NCBI RefSeq assembly: GCF_900129825.1
Contig: NZ_FQWZ01000007.1
Location: 260,543 to 304,556, forward strand
Source of the DNA: Hydrocarboniphaga daqingensis
GTDB taxonomy: Bacteria; Pseudomonadota; Gammaproteobacteria; Nevskiales; Nevskiaceae
Reading direction: 5' to 3'
DNA: 44,014 nt
Shown one piece after another: positions 7,439 to 16,975 of this stretch (its first letter is position 1; each line of letters begins with the position of its first letter). The notes under the pieces are model-generated. The model worked only from the letters and a program-made list of their open reading frames with translations, had not been told where the DNA came from and did not search any database. The position numbers were made by a program, and so were the translations under genes.

Positions 7439-10345
7439 TTGGCCCCGCCCGACACCGCTCGCGACACCGACATCGACGCTGCCGCCGCGCAGCTCGGTGA
7501 GGCGCAGCGCACGCAGGTGCAAGCCGCGTTGTCGGGCGTGTCGGCGATCCGTCTCGACGACTATCGCCGCCATACCGTGATGCGTCATCTGCAGACGCGG
7601 ATGCGCGCCTGCGAGATCGACGACCTGAGCGCCTATGTCGCACTGCTGGCGCAGGACACGCGCGAAGCCGCGGCCCTGGCCCGCGAAATCCTCGACGCCA
7701 GCACCGTGCTGTTTCGCGATCCGGAGGCTTACGCCAGCCTGTCGCGCTGCCTGCCGGTGCTGCTCGATGCCTCGCCGCAGCCGCGCGTCTGGGTGCCGGC
7801 CTGCGGTGGCGGCGAGGACGCGCTGTCGATCGCGATGCTGCTGGCCGAGGCGCAGGCGGCGATCGAGGCACCGCAGCGCTTCGACATCGTCGCCACCGAT
7901 GTCGACGAGGCGATGTTGCAGCGGGCGCGCGAGGGCGGCTTCGGTCTCGGTGCGGCGGCCGCAGTACCGTCGCTGCTGAGTCAGCGCTATCTGCGCATTG
8001 CCAACGGCCTGGCGCAGGTCCATCCGCTGCTGGTCGAGCAATGCCGCTTCGTTTGCCAAGCTCTGTCCGACCCGGCGCCGGCCGGGCCGTTCGACTTGAT
8101 CGACAGCCGCAATCTGGTCGGCACGCTGCAGATGCCGATGCAGCGCCGCGTGCTGGAGCAATTCCGCGACGCGCTGCGTCCCGGCGGCTATCTGTTGGTC
8201 GGACGCGATCAGGCGATGGCCGCGCATTCGGATCTGTTTCAGCGGCGCGGCACGCTGCCCGGTATCTACGAACGGGTCGAGCCGCCGGTGCAGCCGGGTG
8301 ATTTTCCGGCCGATGCGTATCGCGCTGCGCTGCTGCGGTCGACCACGCCGGGCGCGGTGCTCGATGCGCGCGGCCGCATCCTGGAGGTCAACCCGACGCT
8401 GCTGCGTTTGAGTGGCCGTCCGGCCGACGAGTTGGCCGGGCAGCCGGCGACGATGTTGCTGCCACCGGCTGATGGCGAGCGGCTGACCGCATCGCTGGCG
8501 TCGCTGGCGGCTGGCGAGCGCGTGCAGATCGATGCGCCGCTGCGCACGCCAGGGGCCTTGCTGCCGGCGCAACTGCTACTGAGCCGTTGGCAGTCGGGGC
8601 CGCTGGCCTTGGTGCTCGCCGAATGGCGGCTGTCGGCGCTGCCGGCTGCTGCCGAGTCGCGCAAGTCGGCCGTGGTGCTCGACGCCAGCCTCAAGCTGAT
8701 GAGCGAAAGCCTGATCGTCGTCGACACGGCGGGCCGCATTCTCGAATTCAATCGCAGTGCCGAGCGGCTGCTGGGCTGGCCACGCGAACAGGCGATCGGC
8801 CTGTCGTATGCCAGCGTGCTGCGACTGGTCGGCGTCGGCGGCAGCAGTGCGCTGACCCATCCGGTCGAGCGTTGCCTCGCCACCGCGGACCTGCAGGTCC
8901 GAGCCGAAGCGCATCAACTGCTGAGCCGTGACGGACGCCGGCTGAGAATCAAGCTCAGCTACTCGACGCTGATCGCCGAGGGCCTGATCGCGGGTGCTTT
9001 GCTGTTGCTCGAAGACACCACTGAGCAAACCTTGCTGGCCGACGAGCTGGAATACCGCAGCTCGCACGACGCGCTGACCGGCTTGTACAACCGCGGCGAA
9101 TTTGAGCGGCGCATCGCACTGGCGCTGACCGAGGCGCGCAGCGGCGCTGCGCTGCGGCTGCTGTGCTACGTCGATGTCGATCAGTTCAAGGTCATCAACG
9201 ACACGCTCGGTCACTACGCTGGCGATGAACTGCTGCGTCAGCTCGCGGCGCTGTTTCGCGCGCACCTGGGTCCGCCGGATTCGCTGGCGCGGCTGGGTGG
9301 CGACGAGTTCGGCATCTTGCTCGGTGACGTCGGCGGCGAGCGGGGGCGCGTGCTGGTCGATACGCTGCTCAACGCGGTGCGCGAATTCCGATTCATCTGG
9401 GAGGGCAAGTCATACGCGATCACCGTCAGCATCGGCGTCGCCGAGATCGACGATGCCAGCGGCGATATCGTCAGCACGCTGGCCGATGCCGACGCCGCCT
9501 GTTACTCGGCCAAGGACGGTGGTCGTGATCGCGCCCGTTGGGTGTCGGACGGTCACGTCGAGATTCGCGCCCGCCACGCCGAAATGACGATGGTCGGCCG
9601 CATCGGCAAGGCGCTCGATGAAGGCCGCTTCCTGCTGTACTACGAAGATGTGGTCGGCACCGATGCCACGCATCAAGTGTTCTACCGCGAACTGTTGGTG
9701 CGGATGCGCGGCGACGATGGCCGCTTGGTGCAGCCCGCCGATTTCATCGCCGCTGCGGAGCGCTACTACCTGATGTCCGCACTCGATCGCTGGGTTATCG
9801 GTGCCGCGCTGGCCGGTATCGCGCAGCTGCCGGCCGACGGTGTCATCTACGCGATCAACATCTCCGGCATGTCGCTGTCGGACGATCAGTTTCTCGGCCA
9901 CGTCACACGCTTGATCGAGCACACGGGCGTGGCGCCGGAACGCATCTGCTTCGAAATCACCGAGACCGCCGCGATCTCGCATCTGTCGGAAGCGGTGCGA
10001 TTCATCACGCATCTGGCGGATCTGGGCTGCCGTTTCGCGCTGGACGATTTCGGTGCCGGCATGGCGTCGTTCTCGTACCTGAAGAACCTGCCGGTGCAGT
10101 TCGTCAAGATCGACGGCGGCTTCGTCCGCAGCATGCAGGGCAGCCCGGTCGATCGCGGCATGGTCGAGGCGATCAACCGCATCGGCCATGACATGGGCCT
10201 GTGCACGATCGCCGAGCACGTCGAAGATCATGCAGCGCTGCAACTGCTGGCGACGATCGGCGTCGACTGGGTGCAGGGCAAGGTCATCGGCGAAGGCCGG
10301 CCGTTCGACGAGTTGCTCGCGGCGACCACGACGGCCGCGACCTGA
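7439..10345 (+). CDS. CheR-PAS-PAS-GGDEF-EAL multidomain signalling protein
   Basis: A 968-residue cytoplasmic protein. Residues about 20-275 resemble CheR methyltransferases (TVLFRDPEAY, the SAM-site motif VPACGGGEDALS, then ATDVDEAMLQRAREGGFG and DSRNLVGTLQMPMQ, where CheR proteins normally read CRNVLIYF). Two PAS domains follow (about 285-400 and 410-535). The diguanylate cyclase domain has an intact GGDEF at 620-624, but GPPD replaces the RxxD inhibitory site. The EAL domain keeps the likely catalytic residues: E751 in YRELLVRM, the N of NISGMS, FEITET, D869-D870 in LDDFGAG and the QGKVIGEGRP end. It should make and/or degrade c-di-GMP under PAS control. Start is TTG at 7439; a frame-matched ATG at 7400 is closed by a stop. 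CheR fused this way without CheB is unusual. Confidence 0.85.
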   Translation: MAPPDTARDTDIDAAAAQLGEAQRTQVQAALSGVSAIRLDDYRRHTVMRHLQTRMRACEIDDLSAYVALLAQDTREAAALAREILDASTVLFRDPEAYASLSRCLPVLLDASPQPRVWVPACGGGEDALSIAMLLAEAQAAIEAPQRFDIVATDVDEAMLQRAREGGFGLGAAAAVPSLLSQRYLRIANGLAQVHPLLVEQCRFVCQALSDPAPAGPFDLIDSRNLVGTLQMPMQRRVLEQFRDALRPGGYLLVGRDQAMAAHSDLFQRRGTLPGIYERVEPPVQPGDFPADAYRAALLRSTTPGAVLDARGRILEVNPTLLRLSGRPADELAGQPATMLLPPADGERLTASLASLAAGERVQIDAPLRTPGALLPAQLLLSRWQSGPLALVLAEWRLSALPAAAESRKSAVVLDASLKLMSESLIVVDTAGRILEFNRSAERLLGWPREQAIGLSYASVLRLVGVGGSSALTHPVERCLATADLQVRAEAHQLLSRDGRRLRIKLSYSTLIAEGLIAGALLLLEDTTEQTLLADELEYRSSHDALTGLYNRGEFERRIALALTEARSGAALRLLCYVDVDQFKVINDTLGHYAGDELLRQLAALFRAHLGPPDSLARLGGDEFGILLGDVGGERGRVLVDTLLNAVREFRFIWEGKSYAITVSIGVAEIDDASGDIVSTLADADAACYSAKDGGRDRARWVSDGHVEIRARHAEMTMVGRIGKALDEGRFLLYYEDVVGTDATHQVFYRELLVRMRGDDGRLVQPADFIAAAERYYLMSALDRWVIGAALAGIAQLPADGVIYAINISGMSLSDDQFLGHVTRLIEHTGVAPERICFEITETAAISHLSEAVRFITHLADLGCRFALDDFGAGMASFSYLKNLPVQFVKIDGGFVRSMQGSPVDRGMVEAINRIGHDMGLCTIAEHVEDHAALQLLATIGVDWVQGKVIGEGRPFDELLAATTTAAT

Positions 10346-10347
10346 GC

Positions 10348-11247
10348 ATGACCGCGGTCGGGCGCTTTGCGTTGGTCGCCAGCCTGCTGTGCGTGCTGCA
10401 TGCCGTTGCGGCGCCGGCCGCGTCGATGCCACCCCGCGCAATGCTGCGTGTCGACGACGTGCAGGGCACGGTCGAGCATTGGCGCGCCGATCAACGGCAG
10501 CGCCTGACGCCCGGCATGTCGCTGCAGACCGACGATATCGTCCACGTCGATGATCGCGGGGGCGCCAGTCTGCAACTGGGCCGACACGGCCGCCTCGAAC
10601 TGGGCGCCGGCAGCGAGTTGATGGTCGAGCGCATTCCGTTCGCCGGCTATGCCGACGACTTGCGCACCGTGCTGCGTCTGCGCAGCGGTTATCTGCGCGT
10701 GGTGTGGAAGCAGCCGTCGCTCGACATCCAGTGGCCGCTGTTCGTCTACCTCGGTGACGACCGCGCCAACCTGCTTAGCGGCGAATACTTCTTCCAAGTG
10801 GCAGCGGGAATCAGCGCGGTTTGCGTGGCAGAGGGCGGCGCGGCGCTGGCCGGTGGCAGCCGTGACGGCGATCAGGCGCTGGAGCCGGGCCGTTGTTATG
10901 CGCTGGTGGCCGGACTGTCGCCGTCAGGCCGCGAACGTGATCCGTCCGATTGGGTCGCCGTACGCCAGTCGCGCCAGCTGACCCCGGCGCTGTGGAGTCG
11001 CGATCCGAGTGCAAGCAGCAGCTGGACGCTCAGTGGCGCGCTGTTGCCGGACCGCGAACAGGCCGATCAAGCCTGGCGCCGGCTCAAGGATGCCGGCTAC
11101 GTCGGCGTGATTGCGCCAGCCGACGTCGATGGCCGCACCTGGTATCGCATTGAGTTACCGAATCTGGGCAGCCGCGATGAGGCCGATGCGATGGCAGCGC
11201 GGCTCAAGGCCGCCGGCTTCGAGCAGATCTGGGTGTTGCAGCGCTAG
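10348..11247 (+). CDS. FecR-domain and SPOR-domain periplasmic protein
   Basis: A 299-residue exported protein starting two bases after the previous stop. It has a signal peptide (residues 1-26, ALVASLLCVLHAVAAPA), then a FecR/LysM-type region (LTPGMSLQTDDIVHVDDRGGASLQLGR, LRLRSGYLRVVW) and a C-terminal SPOR domain (about 230-299, DREQADQAWRRLKDAGY, DVDGRTWYRIELPNLGSRDEADAMAARLK). FecR domains bind ligands or partner proteins in the periplasm; SPOR domains bind denuded peptidoglycan at septa. The near overlap with the c-di-GMP gene suggests co-expression, perhaps an envelope process under c-di-GMP control. It ends by overlapping metW on the opposite strand by four bases. Confidence 0.75.
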   Translation: MTAVGRFALVASLLCVLHAVAAPAASMPPRAMLRVDDVQGTVEHWRADQRQRLTPGMSLQTDDIVHVDDRGGASLQLGRHGRLELGAGSELMVERIPFAGYADDLRTVLRLRSGYLRVVWKQPSLDIQWPLFVYLGDDRANLLSGEYFFQVAAGISAVCVAEGGAALAGGSRDGDQALEPGRCYALVAGLSPSGRERDPSDWVAVRQSRQLTPALWSRDPSASSSWTLSGALLPDREQADQAWRRLKDAGYVGVIAPADVDGRTWYRIELPNLGSRDEADAMAARLKAAGFEQIWVLQR

Positions 11248-11879
11248 CTGCCGAGGCGCCCGCGCAGCTGGTACAGCGCCACCTCGGCAAACAGGTTCGG
11301 CGCCAGACGGATCGACCAGCCTTCGCGGTGCGCGCGGTTCAGCAGGCGGCGCTCGCGGACGCGCCAGCCGCGTGCGGCGCACAGCGCGTCGAAATCAGCG
11401 ACCGTACAAAGATGGATGTTGGACGTGTCGTACCACGCCGCCGGCAGCGTCTTGGTCACTGGCATGTGGCCACTCAGCAGCGCTTGCCGCACCCGCCAGT
11501 GACCGAAGTTGGGGAATGTGACGATGGCGCTGCGGCCGACGCGAAGAATCTCTTCGATCGCCTCGTCAGGGCGCTGCAGCGCCTGCAAGGTTTGCGTCAG
11601 CAACACGTAGTCGAACGAGCCGGTTTCGAAGTCGCGCAAGCCGTCGTCGAGGTCGGCCTGAATCACATTGACGCCGCGCGCGATGCAAGCCGCCACGTTG
11701 GCCGTGTCGATCTCCAGACCATAGCCGTGGACGCCGCGATGCTGCGCCAGATAATCGAGCAGCTTGCCGTCGCCGCAGCCCAGGTCGAGCACGCGTGAGC
11801 CCGGCTTGATCCAGCCGGCGATCAGCTGCAGATCGGGTCGCAGCCCGATGCCAGTGTCCAGATCGAGGTTTGCGCTCAT
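11244..11879 (-). CDS. metW: Methionine biosynthesis protein MetW
   Basis: A 211-residue class I SAM-dependent methyltransferase-fold protein. The SAM loop is [11 protein letters not shown] at 31-41, followed by [30 protein letters not shown] and [13 protein letters not shown]. MetW is the usual partner of MetX in proteobacterial methionine synthesis and is needed for, or stimulates, MetX activity in some species. The start ATG overlaps the metX stop (11876-11879), so the two are translationally coupled. It ends in a four-base overlap with the convergent FecR-SPOR gene. Length and motifs are normal. Confidence 0.92.
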   Translation of the reverse strand: MSANLDLDTGIGLRPDLQLIAGWIKPGSRVLDLGCGDGKLLDYLAQHRGVHGYGLEIDTANVAACIARGVNVIQADLDDGLRDFETGSFDYVLLTQTLQALQRPDEAIEEILRVGRSAIVTFPNFGHWRVRQALLSGHMPVTKTLPAAWYDTSNIHLCTVADFDALCAARGWRVRERRLLNRAHREGWSIRLAPNLFAEVALYQLRGRLGS

Positions 11880-13024
11880 GCCCCCACCTCGTCGGCGACG
11901 CGCGACAGATAGTGGCGCAGCATCAAGTGGTAATCCGGCAGCGGCATCAGGAAGTCGTCATGGCCGAGCGAGGAGTCGATCAGCGCGTACGACACCGGGC
12001 GTCCGGCGTCGACCAGCGCCTTGACGATTTCGCGCGAGCGCGCCGGCGAAAACCGCCAGTCGCTGGAGAACGCGATGACCAGGAAGCGCGCTTGCGCCTG
12101 GCGGAATGCAGCCACCAGTGAATCGTCGTAGTCGCGCGCCGGATCGAAGTAATCCAGCGCCTTGGTCATCAGCAGATAGGTGTTGGCGTCGAAGCGGTCG
12201 ACGAAGCTTTCGCCCTGGTAGCGAAGATAGCTTTCGACTTCGAACTCGACGTCGAAGTTGAACGACGGCTGCGGCGCCTTGAGATCGTTGCCGAACTTGG
12301 CACGCATCGCGGCATCGGACAGATACGTGATGTGCCCCAGCATCCGCGCCAAGCGCAAGCCACGGCCCGGCACGACGCCGTGCTCGTAGTAGCGGCCGCC
12401 ATGGAAGTCGGGATCGGACAAGATCGCCTGGCGTGCGATCTCGTTGAACGCGATGTTCTGCGCCGAAATCTGCGGCGCCGAGGCAATGACCACCGCATGG
12501 CGCACGCGCGTCGGCAGATCGATGGCCCACTGCATGACCTGCATGCCGCCCAGCGAGCCGCCGATCACGGCCGCCCATTGCTGGATGCCGAGTTTCGTGG
12601 CCAGCAAGCTTTGCGAGCGCACCCAGTCGCGCACCGTCAGCAGCGGAAAGTCCGGCCCCCAGACGCGACCGGTTTCAGGATCGACGGTGTTGGGGCCGGT
12701 GGAACCACGGCAGCCGCCGAGGTTGTTCAAGCTGACGACGTAGAAGCGGTTGGTGTCGATCGGCTTGCCGGGGCCGATGCAGTTGTCCCACCAGCCGGGC
12801 TTGCGCTCGTCGCCGTGATAGCCGGCCGCGTGGTGGTCGCCCGACAGCGCATGGCAGATCAGCACCGCGTTGCTGCGCGCGGCATTGAGCTGGCCGTAGG
12901 TCTCGACGATCAGCTGGTGGCGGCGCAGCAGCCGCCCGCAGTCGAGGATCAGCGGGACGTCGATGTCGACGACCTGCGGTACGACGATGCCGACCGATCC
13001 GCCGGCGCCCGATTCCTGCATCAA
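11876..13024 (-). CDS. metX: Homoserine O-acyltransferase MetX
   Basis: A 382-residue alpha/beta-hydrolase-fold enzyme that acylates L-homoserine, the first committed step of methionine synthesis. Visible motifs: [14 protein letters not shown] near 57, [16 protein letters not shown] near 97, the nucleophile S157 in [13 protein letters not shown], the catalytic Asp in SSDWRFSP near 320 and the His in [13 protein letters not shown] near 352. Many gammaproteobacterial MetX enzymes of this type use succinyl-CoA rather than acetyl-CoA, which I cannot decide from sequence alone. Two adjacent Met codons (13024, 13021) could start it. Part of proC-yggT-metX-metW. Confidence 0.93.
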   Translation of the reverse strand: MMQESGAGGSVGIVVPQVVDIDVPLILDCGRLLRRHQLIVETYGQLNAARSNAVLICHALSGDHHAAGYHGDERKPGWWDNCIGPGKPIDTNRFYVVSLNNLGGCRGSTGPNTVDPETGRVWGPDFPLLTVRDWVRSQSLLATKLGIQQWAAVIGGSLGGMQVMQWAIDLPTRVRHAVVIASAPQISAQNIAFNEIARQAILSDPDFHGGRYYEHGVVPGRGLRLARMLGHITYLSDAAMRAKFGNDLKAPQPSFNFDVEFEVESYLRYQGESFVDRFDANTYLLMTKALDYFDPARDYDDSLVAAFRQAQARFLVIAFSSDWRFSPARSREIVKALVDAGRPVSYALIDSSLGHDDFLMPLPDYHLMLRHYLSRVADEVGA

Positions 13025-13034
13025 CGCCGCAGCC

Positions 13035-13598
13035 CTAGCTGAGCCCGAAGTAGCCGGGCAGCGGCAGCAGCATGCTCGCCACCTGCAGCAACAGGATCGC
13101 CACCAGCGGTGACAAGTCCAGCCCCGACAGCGGCGGAATGATGTTGCGGATCGGCCGCAGCAACGGCTCGTTGATGCTGTAGAGGATGTTCGCGGCCGGG
13201 TTGCTGAGGCCTGGGCCGAACCACGACAGGATCGCGTAGATGATGATGCTGGCCGTGTAGATCGACAGGGCCAAGGCGACGAGCTTCAGCACGGCGAACC
13301 ACAGCGTGGCGATCAGGCCGATGTTCAGGCTCCACAGCGCCGCAATGATCTGCACATAGATCACCGACAGGATCAGCAGCAGCAACGAGGCGGCCGTGTC
13401 GAGCCGCCGGTAGCGCGGCAGCAGATTCACCACGGGCGCCAGCACCGGCTGCGTCACCTTCCACACCAGCTGCGAGATCGGGTTGTAGAAGTCGGCGCGC
13501 ACCCACTGCAGCACGATCCGCAGCAGCACCGCGCCCATGTACAGGTTGAACAGCGTGCTGATCAGGTAAATCAGGGCATTGGTCGCTTGCGCGCCCAT
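13035..13598 (-). CDS. YggT family integral membrane protein
   Basis: A 187-residue protein made of two repeated YggT units, each with a pair of transmembrane helices ([18 protein letters not shown]..., [17 protein letters not shown]...). Signature residues are [27 protein letters not shown] and [25 protein letters not shown]. Plant and cyanobacterial relatives act in cytochrome assembly or nucleoid partitioning; the bacterial role is unsettled, with links to cell division and osmotic stress. It sits 38 bases after proC and 10 before metX, the normal proteobacterial position. Confidence 0.9.
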   Translation of the reverse strand: MGAQATNALIYLISTLFNLYMGAVLLRIVLQWVRADFYNPISQLVWKVTQPVLAPVVNLLPRYRRLDTAASLLLLILSVIYVQIIAALWSLNIGLIATLWFAVLKLVALALSIYTASIIIYAILSWFGPGLSNPAANILYSINEPLLRPIRNIIPPLSGLDLSPLVAILLLQVASMLLPLPGYFGLS

Positions 13599-13636
13599 AA
13601 ACGGTCTCCGTCAGACCACCCGGCAAGGGGGCTGGC

Positions 13637-14482
13637 TCAATGGGGTGGCGAGGGCGAGGGAGCAGCGAGTTCGTCGCCCAGTTCGCGGCTGCGATGCGCT
13701 GCTGCCGCCAGCGCAGCTTGGAACATGGGGCGCAAACCGGCCGATTCCAGATGGCGTAGCGCTGCTTCGGTCGTGCCACCTTTGGAAGTGACCTGTTGGC
13801 GCAGCGTGGCGACGTCGGTGGTGCCGGCGTCGACCATCTTGGCGGCGCCGACCAGCGTGCGTGCTGCCAGCTGTGCGGCAACGGCCGGTGCCAGCCCGAG
13901 CTGTTCGCCGGCCTCGCGGATCGCTTCGGTCAGCAGGAAGTAGTAAGCCGGCCCCGATCCGCTGACCGCGGTCACCGCGTCCAGATCGGCTTCGGTGTCG
14001 ACCCAGCAGGTCTGGCCGGCAGCATCGAGGATCGACTGTGCCAGTGCGCGCGCCGTGTCCGGCGTGCCGGCCGGCGCGTACAGGCCGCTGATGCCGCAGC
14101 CGTACAGCGCCGGGGTGTTGGGCATGCTGCGTACCAGATGCACCGCGTCACCCAGCGCCGCACGCAGCGTCGCCACACGCACGCCGGCTGCGATCGACAG
14201 CACCGTGGTGCCGGCGTCGAGCGTCAACGGCGCAACGGCCGACACCAGCTGCTGCGGCTTGACTGCCAGCACGACCGCATCGGCACCAGAGACGATGGCC
14301 GACCCGGCGTCGGCCGTGATCACACCAAACCGCTCGGCCAAGCCGGCCGCACGGGCGCGATCAGGCTCGGCGACGCGCAGCGTGCGTGGATCGGCGCCTG
14401 CAGCGATCAAGCCGCCGATCAGGCTCGTGGCCATGTTGCCGCCACCAATGAAAGCAATCGTCGGGGCCGGGTTGGGCGCCAT
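13637..14482 (-). CDS. proC: Pyrroline-5-carboxylate reductase
   Basis: A 281-residue enzyme that reduces 1-pyrroline-5-carboxylate to proline with NAD(P)H, the last step of proline synthesis. It has a Rossmann motif FIGGGNMATSLIGGL at 11-25, VLAVKPQQL near 82, VRSMPNTPA near 118 and the C-terminal dimer domain with TAVSGSGPAYYFLLTEA and SKGGTTEAALRHLE. I chose the ATG at 14482: the frame continues to an ATG at 14524, but that codon lies inside a -10-like TATGAT, so it would be outside the transcript. First gene of the minus-strand proC-yggT-metX-metW operon, divergent from ilvA. Confidence 0.92.
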   Translation of the reverse strand: MAPNPAPTIAFIGGGNMATSLIGGLIAAGADPRTLRVAEPDRARAAGLAERFGVITADAGSAIVSGADAVVLAVKPQQLVSAVAPLTLDAGTTVLSIAAGVRVATLRAALGDAVHLVRSMPNTPALYGCGISGLYAPAGTPDTARALAQSILDAAGQTCWVDTEADLDAVTAVSGSGPAYYFLLTEAIREAGEQLGLAPAVAAQLAARTLVGAAKMVDAGTTDVATLRQQVTSKGGTTEAALRHLESAGLRPMFQAALAAAAHRSRELGDELAAPSPSPPH

Positions 14483-14518
14483 AACTGGGAGGTTCGTGAG
14501 GGGCAGGCGAAGGGCCGC

Positions 14519-14525
14519 TATCATA
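14519..14525. promoter_or_regulatory. Overlapping divergent -10 elements for proC and ilvA
   Basis: TATCAT on the plus strand (14519-14524) and TATGAT on the minus strand (14525-14520) overlap in the 141-base proC/ilvA gap. Minus-strand initiation near 14513 would give proC a ~30-base leader. The -35 matches are weak on both strands. Confidence 0.4.
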
Positions 14526-14623
14526 ATGAACGCTAGACCGAACTACGAACCCGCAACGTCAATCGCCCTCGGTACCGTTGCCGGGCAGCGCGGGCCGCCC
14601 GCAGACCCCGACGTGACCCCGCC

Positions 14624-16225
14624 GTGAAAAAGAAAGCCTCCGCTCCTGCCGCCAGCGGCGCTGCAGCCCGATCCCGCTTGCTGAGCCAATACGCCAAGCG
14701 CATCGAGCTGGCGGCGATGCGGGTCTACGACGTGGCCTCGATTACGCCGCTCGAGGAGGCGCCCAAGCTCTCCGCCCGGCTGGGCTGCCGCGTGCTGCTC
14801 AAGCGCGAGGACACCCAGCCGGTGCACTCGTTCAAGCTGCGCGGCGCTTACAACAAGATCGCGCAGCTCGACGACGCAGCGCGCGCGCGCGGCGTGGTCG
14901 CCGCGTCGGCCGGCAATCACGCGCAGGGCGTGGCGCTGGCGGCGCAGCGGCTCGGCATTCCGGCGACGATCGTGATGCCGCGCACCACGCCGGCGATCAA
15001 GGTCGATTCGGTGCGCAGCCTCGGCGGTCGCGCCGTGCTGTTCGGCGACGCCTTTGACGATGCGTCGGCCCACGCTCAGGAGCTGGTCGAGCAGCGCGGC
15101 ATGACGATGGTGCATCCGTACGACGACGCCGACGTGATCGCCGGACAGGGCACGGTGGCGCGCGAGATCCTGCAGCAGCTGGCGCCGCTGCGCGTGCGTC
15201 AGCTCGACGCGGTGTTCGTCTGTGTCGGCGGCGGCGGCCTGCTGGCCGGCATTGCCGCCTGGATCAAGCATCACAGCCCGAAAACCCAGGTGATCTGCGT
15301 CGAGCCCGAGGATTCCAACTGCATGGGTGCGGCCCTCGCTGCCGGTCGGCGCGTGCGCCTGCAGCAGGTCGGGCTGTTTGCCGACGGCGTGGCCGTGCGT
15401 CAGGCCGGCGCCGAGCCGTACCGTGTGGCGCGAGCGCTGGTCGACGCCTGCATCACGGTCAGCGTCGACGAGATCTGTGCCGCGATCCGCGACATGTTCA
15501 ACGAGAAGCGCGCCGTGCCCGAGCCGGCCGGTGCGCTGGGCGTGGCCGGCGTCAAGCGCTGGGCGCAGATGCACGATGTCACCGGCAAGACGTATTGCGC
15601 GATCGTGTCGGGCGCCAACATCAACTTCGATCGCCTGCGCCACGTCGCCGAGCGTGCCGAGTTGGGCGATGACGCCGAAGCCTTGCTTGCGGTGACGATT
15701 CCCGAGAAGCCGGGCAGCTTCAAGCGCTTCTTGAAGCAGATCGGCCGTCGTGCGGTCACCGAGTTCAACTACCGCTACAGCTCGCCGAGCGAGGCGCATG
15801 TGTTCGTCGGCATCAAGCTCAGCGGTGGCCTGGCCGAACGCGCCGCGCTGATCGATGCGCTGCGCGAACAGGCTTATCCGGTGCTCGACATGTCGGGTAA
15901 CGAGATGGCCAAGATGCACGTGCGCTTCATGGTCGGCGGTCGCGCGCCCGGCTTGTATGACGAGCATCTGTTCCGATTCGAGTTTCCGGAGCGGCCCGGC
16001 GCCTGCCTGGACTTCCTCGACGCAGTCGGCAGCCGCTGGAACATTTCGCTGTTCCACTACCGCAATCATGGTGCAGCATATGGCCGCGTGCTCTGCGGTC
16101 TGCAGCTGCCGCGCGGCCAGGTCGGGGAGTGTCGCAAGTCGCTCGACGAACTGGGATATGAATACTGGGAAGAAACCTCGAATCCGGCGTACCAGGTGTT
16201 TCTGGGTACGCAGGCCGAGTCTTGA
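14624..16225 (+). CDS. ilvA: Threonine ammonia-lyase, biosynthetic
   Basis: A 533-residue PLP enzyme that deaminates threonine to 2-oxobutanoate, the first step of isoleucine synthesis. The catalytic domain (about 25-345) shows the PLP lysine K71 in HSFKLRGAYNK, SAGNHAQGVALAA near 95 and the phosphate-binding loop CVGGGGLLAG near 203. Two ACT-like regulatory domains follow (about 350-425, LAVTIPEKPGSFKRFL; about 445-525, FEFPERPGACLDFLD), the usual site of isoleucine inhibition. Start is GTG at 14624; no strong ribosome site is visible. The N-terminal ~22 residues are a basic, Ala-rich extension. Confidence 0.93.
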   Translation: MKKKASAPAASGAAARSRLLSQYAKRIELAAMRVYDVASITPLEEAPKLSARLGCRVLLKREDTQPVHSFKLRGAYNKIAQLDDAARARGVVAASAGNHAQGVALAAQRLGIPATIVMPRTTPAIKVDSVRSLGGRAVLFGDAFDDASAHAQELVEQRGMTMVHPYDDADVIAGQGTVAREILQQLAPLRVRQLDAVFVCVGGGGLLAGIAAWIKHHSPKTQVICVEPEDSNCMGAALAAGRRVRLQQVGLFADGVAVRQAGAEPYRVARALVDACITVSVDEICAAIRDMFNEKRAVPEPAGALGVAGVKRWAQMHDVTGKTYCAIVSGANINFDRLRHVAERAELGDDAEALLAVTIPEKPGSFKRFLKQIGRRAVTEFNYRYSSPSEAHVFVGIKLSGGLAERAALIDALREQAYPVLDMSGNEMAKMHVRFMVGGRAPGLYDEHLFRFEFPERPGACLDFLDAVGSRWNISLFHYRNHGAAYGRVLCGLQLPRGQVGECRKSLDELGYEYWEETSNPAYQVFLGTQAES

Positions 16226-16244
16226 TGACAACAGGGAGCATTCG

Positions 16245-16892
16245 ATGCGCTTTCAAAAACCACGTGCTGCTGCTGCCGTTCTGGTGCTGGCCGGTCTGTC
16301 GTACTGCGGCAGTGCCGCCGCCGAGACCTTCGGTGACTTTGCTGGCTTCATCGACCTTTATCACCAGCCATGGGCGGAGCTGGAGACCACGGTGACCGTC
16401 GACGATGAGTCGGTCGGCGGTAAGGTTGATGGCGACGGCTATGGCATCAAGGGGCTGCTGAAAATCTCGGAGCACATCGCGCTGGACGGCGAATACCAGA
16501 CGTCCGAGTTCGATGGCAGTGCCGATCGCGACAACTACCGCGTCGGCGGTGGCTATTACTGGCGTTATTTCGGCGTGTCGGCTGACTACATCAACGAGTC
16601 GATCGATGACGACAGAGCCGACACGAACGACACCACGGCCGATGGTTACGGCCTGTTCCTGCGGACCAGCTGGTTGGGTATCAAGGGCGTGGCGTTCACC
16701 GGTGCGGTCGGCTATCTGCGGCTGGATCGCGGTGGCAACGAGTACGACGGCTTTGAGTACAACGTGGGTCTTGATGTCCGTCTGAACGATTACCTGGGCT
16801 TGTTCGCCGACTATCGTTCCAGCGATCTGGGCTACCAGAACGTGGATCTGAAAATCAGCGAAGCGCGCGCCGGCCTTCGGCTGGTGTTCTGA
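16245..16892 (+). CDS. Small outer-membrane beta-barrel protein
   Basis: A 215-residue exported protein. It has a signal peptide (residues 1-27, RAAAAVLVLAGLSYCGSAAAE) and then alternating polar/aromatic strands ending in a terminal strand with F (ISEARAGLRLVF), the C-terminal aromatic signature of outer-membrane barrels. About eight strands are implied. The mature part is acidic (DDDRADTNDTTADG). I recognise no specific family beyond OmpA/opacity-like barrels. AGGGAG at 16233-16238 is well placed for the ATG. It lies 19 bases after ilvA and may be read from it, though the functions appear unrelated. Confidence 0.7.
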   Translation: MRFQKPRAAAAVLVLAGLSYCGSAAAETFGDFAGFIDLYHQPWAELETTVTVDDESVGGKVDGDGYGIKGLLKISEHIALDGEYQTSEFDGSADRDNYRVGGGYYWRYFGVSADYINESIDDDRADTNDTTADGYGLFLRTSWLGIKGVAFTGAVGYLRLDRGGNEYDGFEYNVGLDVRLNDYLGLFADYRSSDLGYQNVDLKISEARAGLRLVF

Positions 16893-16900
16893 TCCGCTTC

Positions 16901-16925
16901 GCGGGCGTCAGCTGATGACGCCCGC
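16901..16925 (+). terminator. Strong stem-loop after the barrel gene
   Basis: GCGGGCGTCA and TGACGCCCGC form a ten-base-pair stem with a five-base loop just after the stop at 16892. There is no T-run after it, so termination would be weak or Rho-assisted; it could also simply protect the 3' end. Confidence 0.5.
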
Positions 16926-16975
16926 TGGGATCGGGCGTGTCAGCGGCAAGCGATTATCGAGTCGGAGAGCACAGA

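Noticed and set aside
6044..8572. 842-codon open frame on the minus strand
   Set aside because: Antisense to argD and the CheR-GGDEF-EAL gene; Arg/Gln/His-rich low-quality translation typical of high-GC antisense frames.
14483..14524. Upstream start for proC at 14524
   Set aside because: The codon lies inside the likely -10 element, and the family N-terminus begins at 14482.
14543..16231. 562-codon minus-strand frame opposite ilvA
   Set aside because: Exact shadow of ilvA, with His/Arg/Ala-rich translation and no domain.
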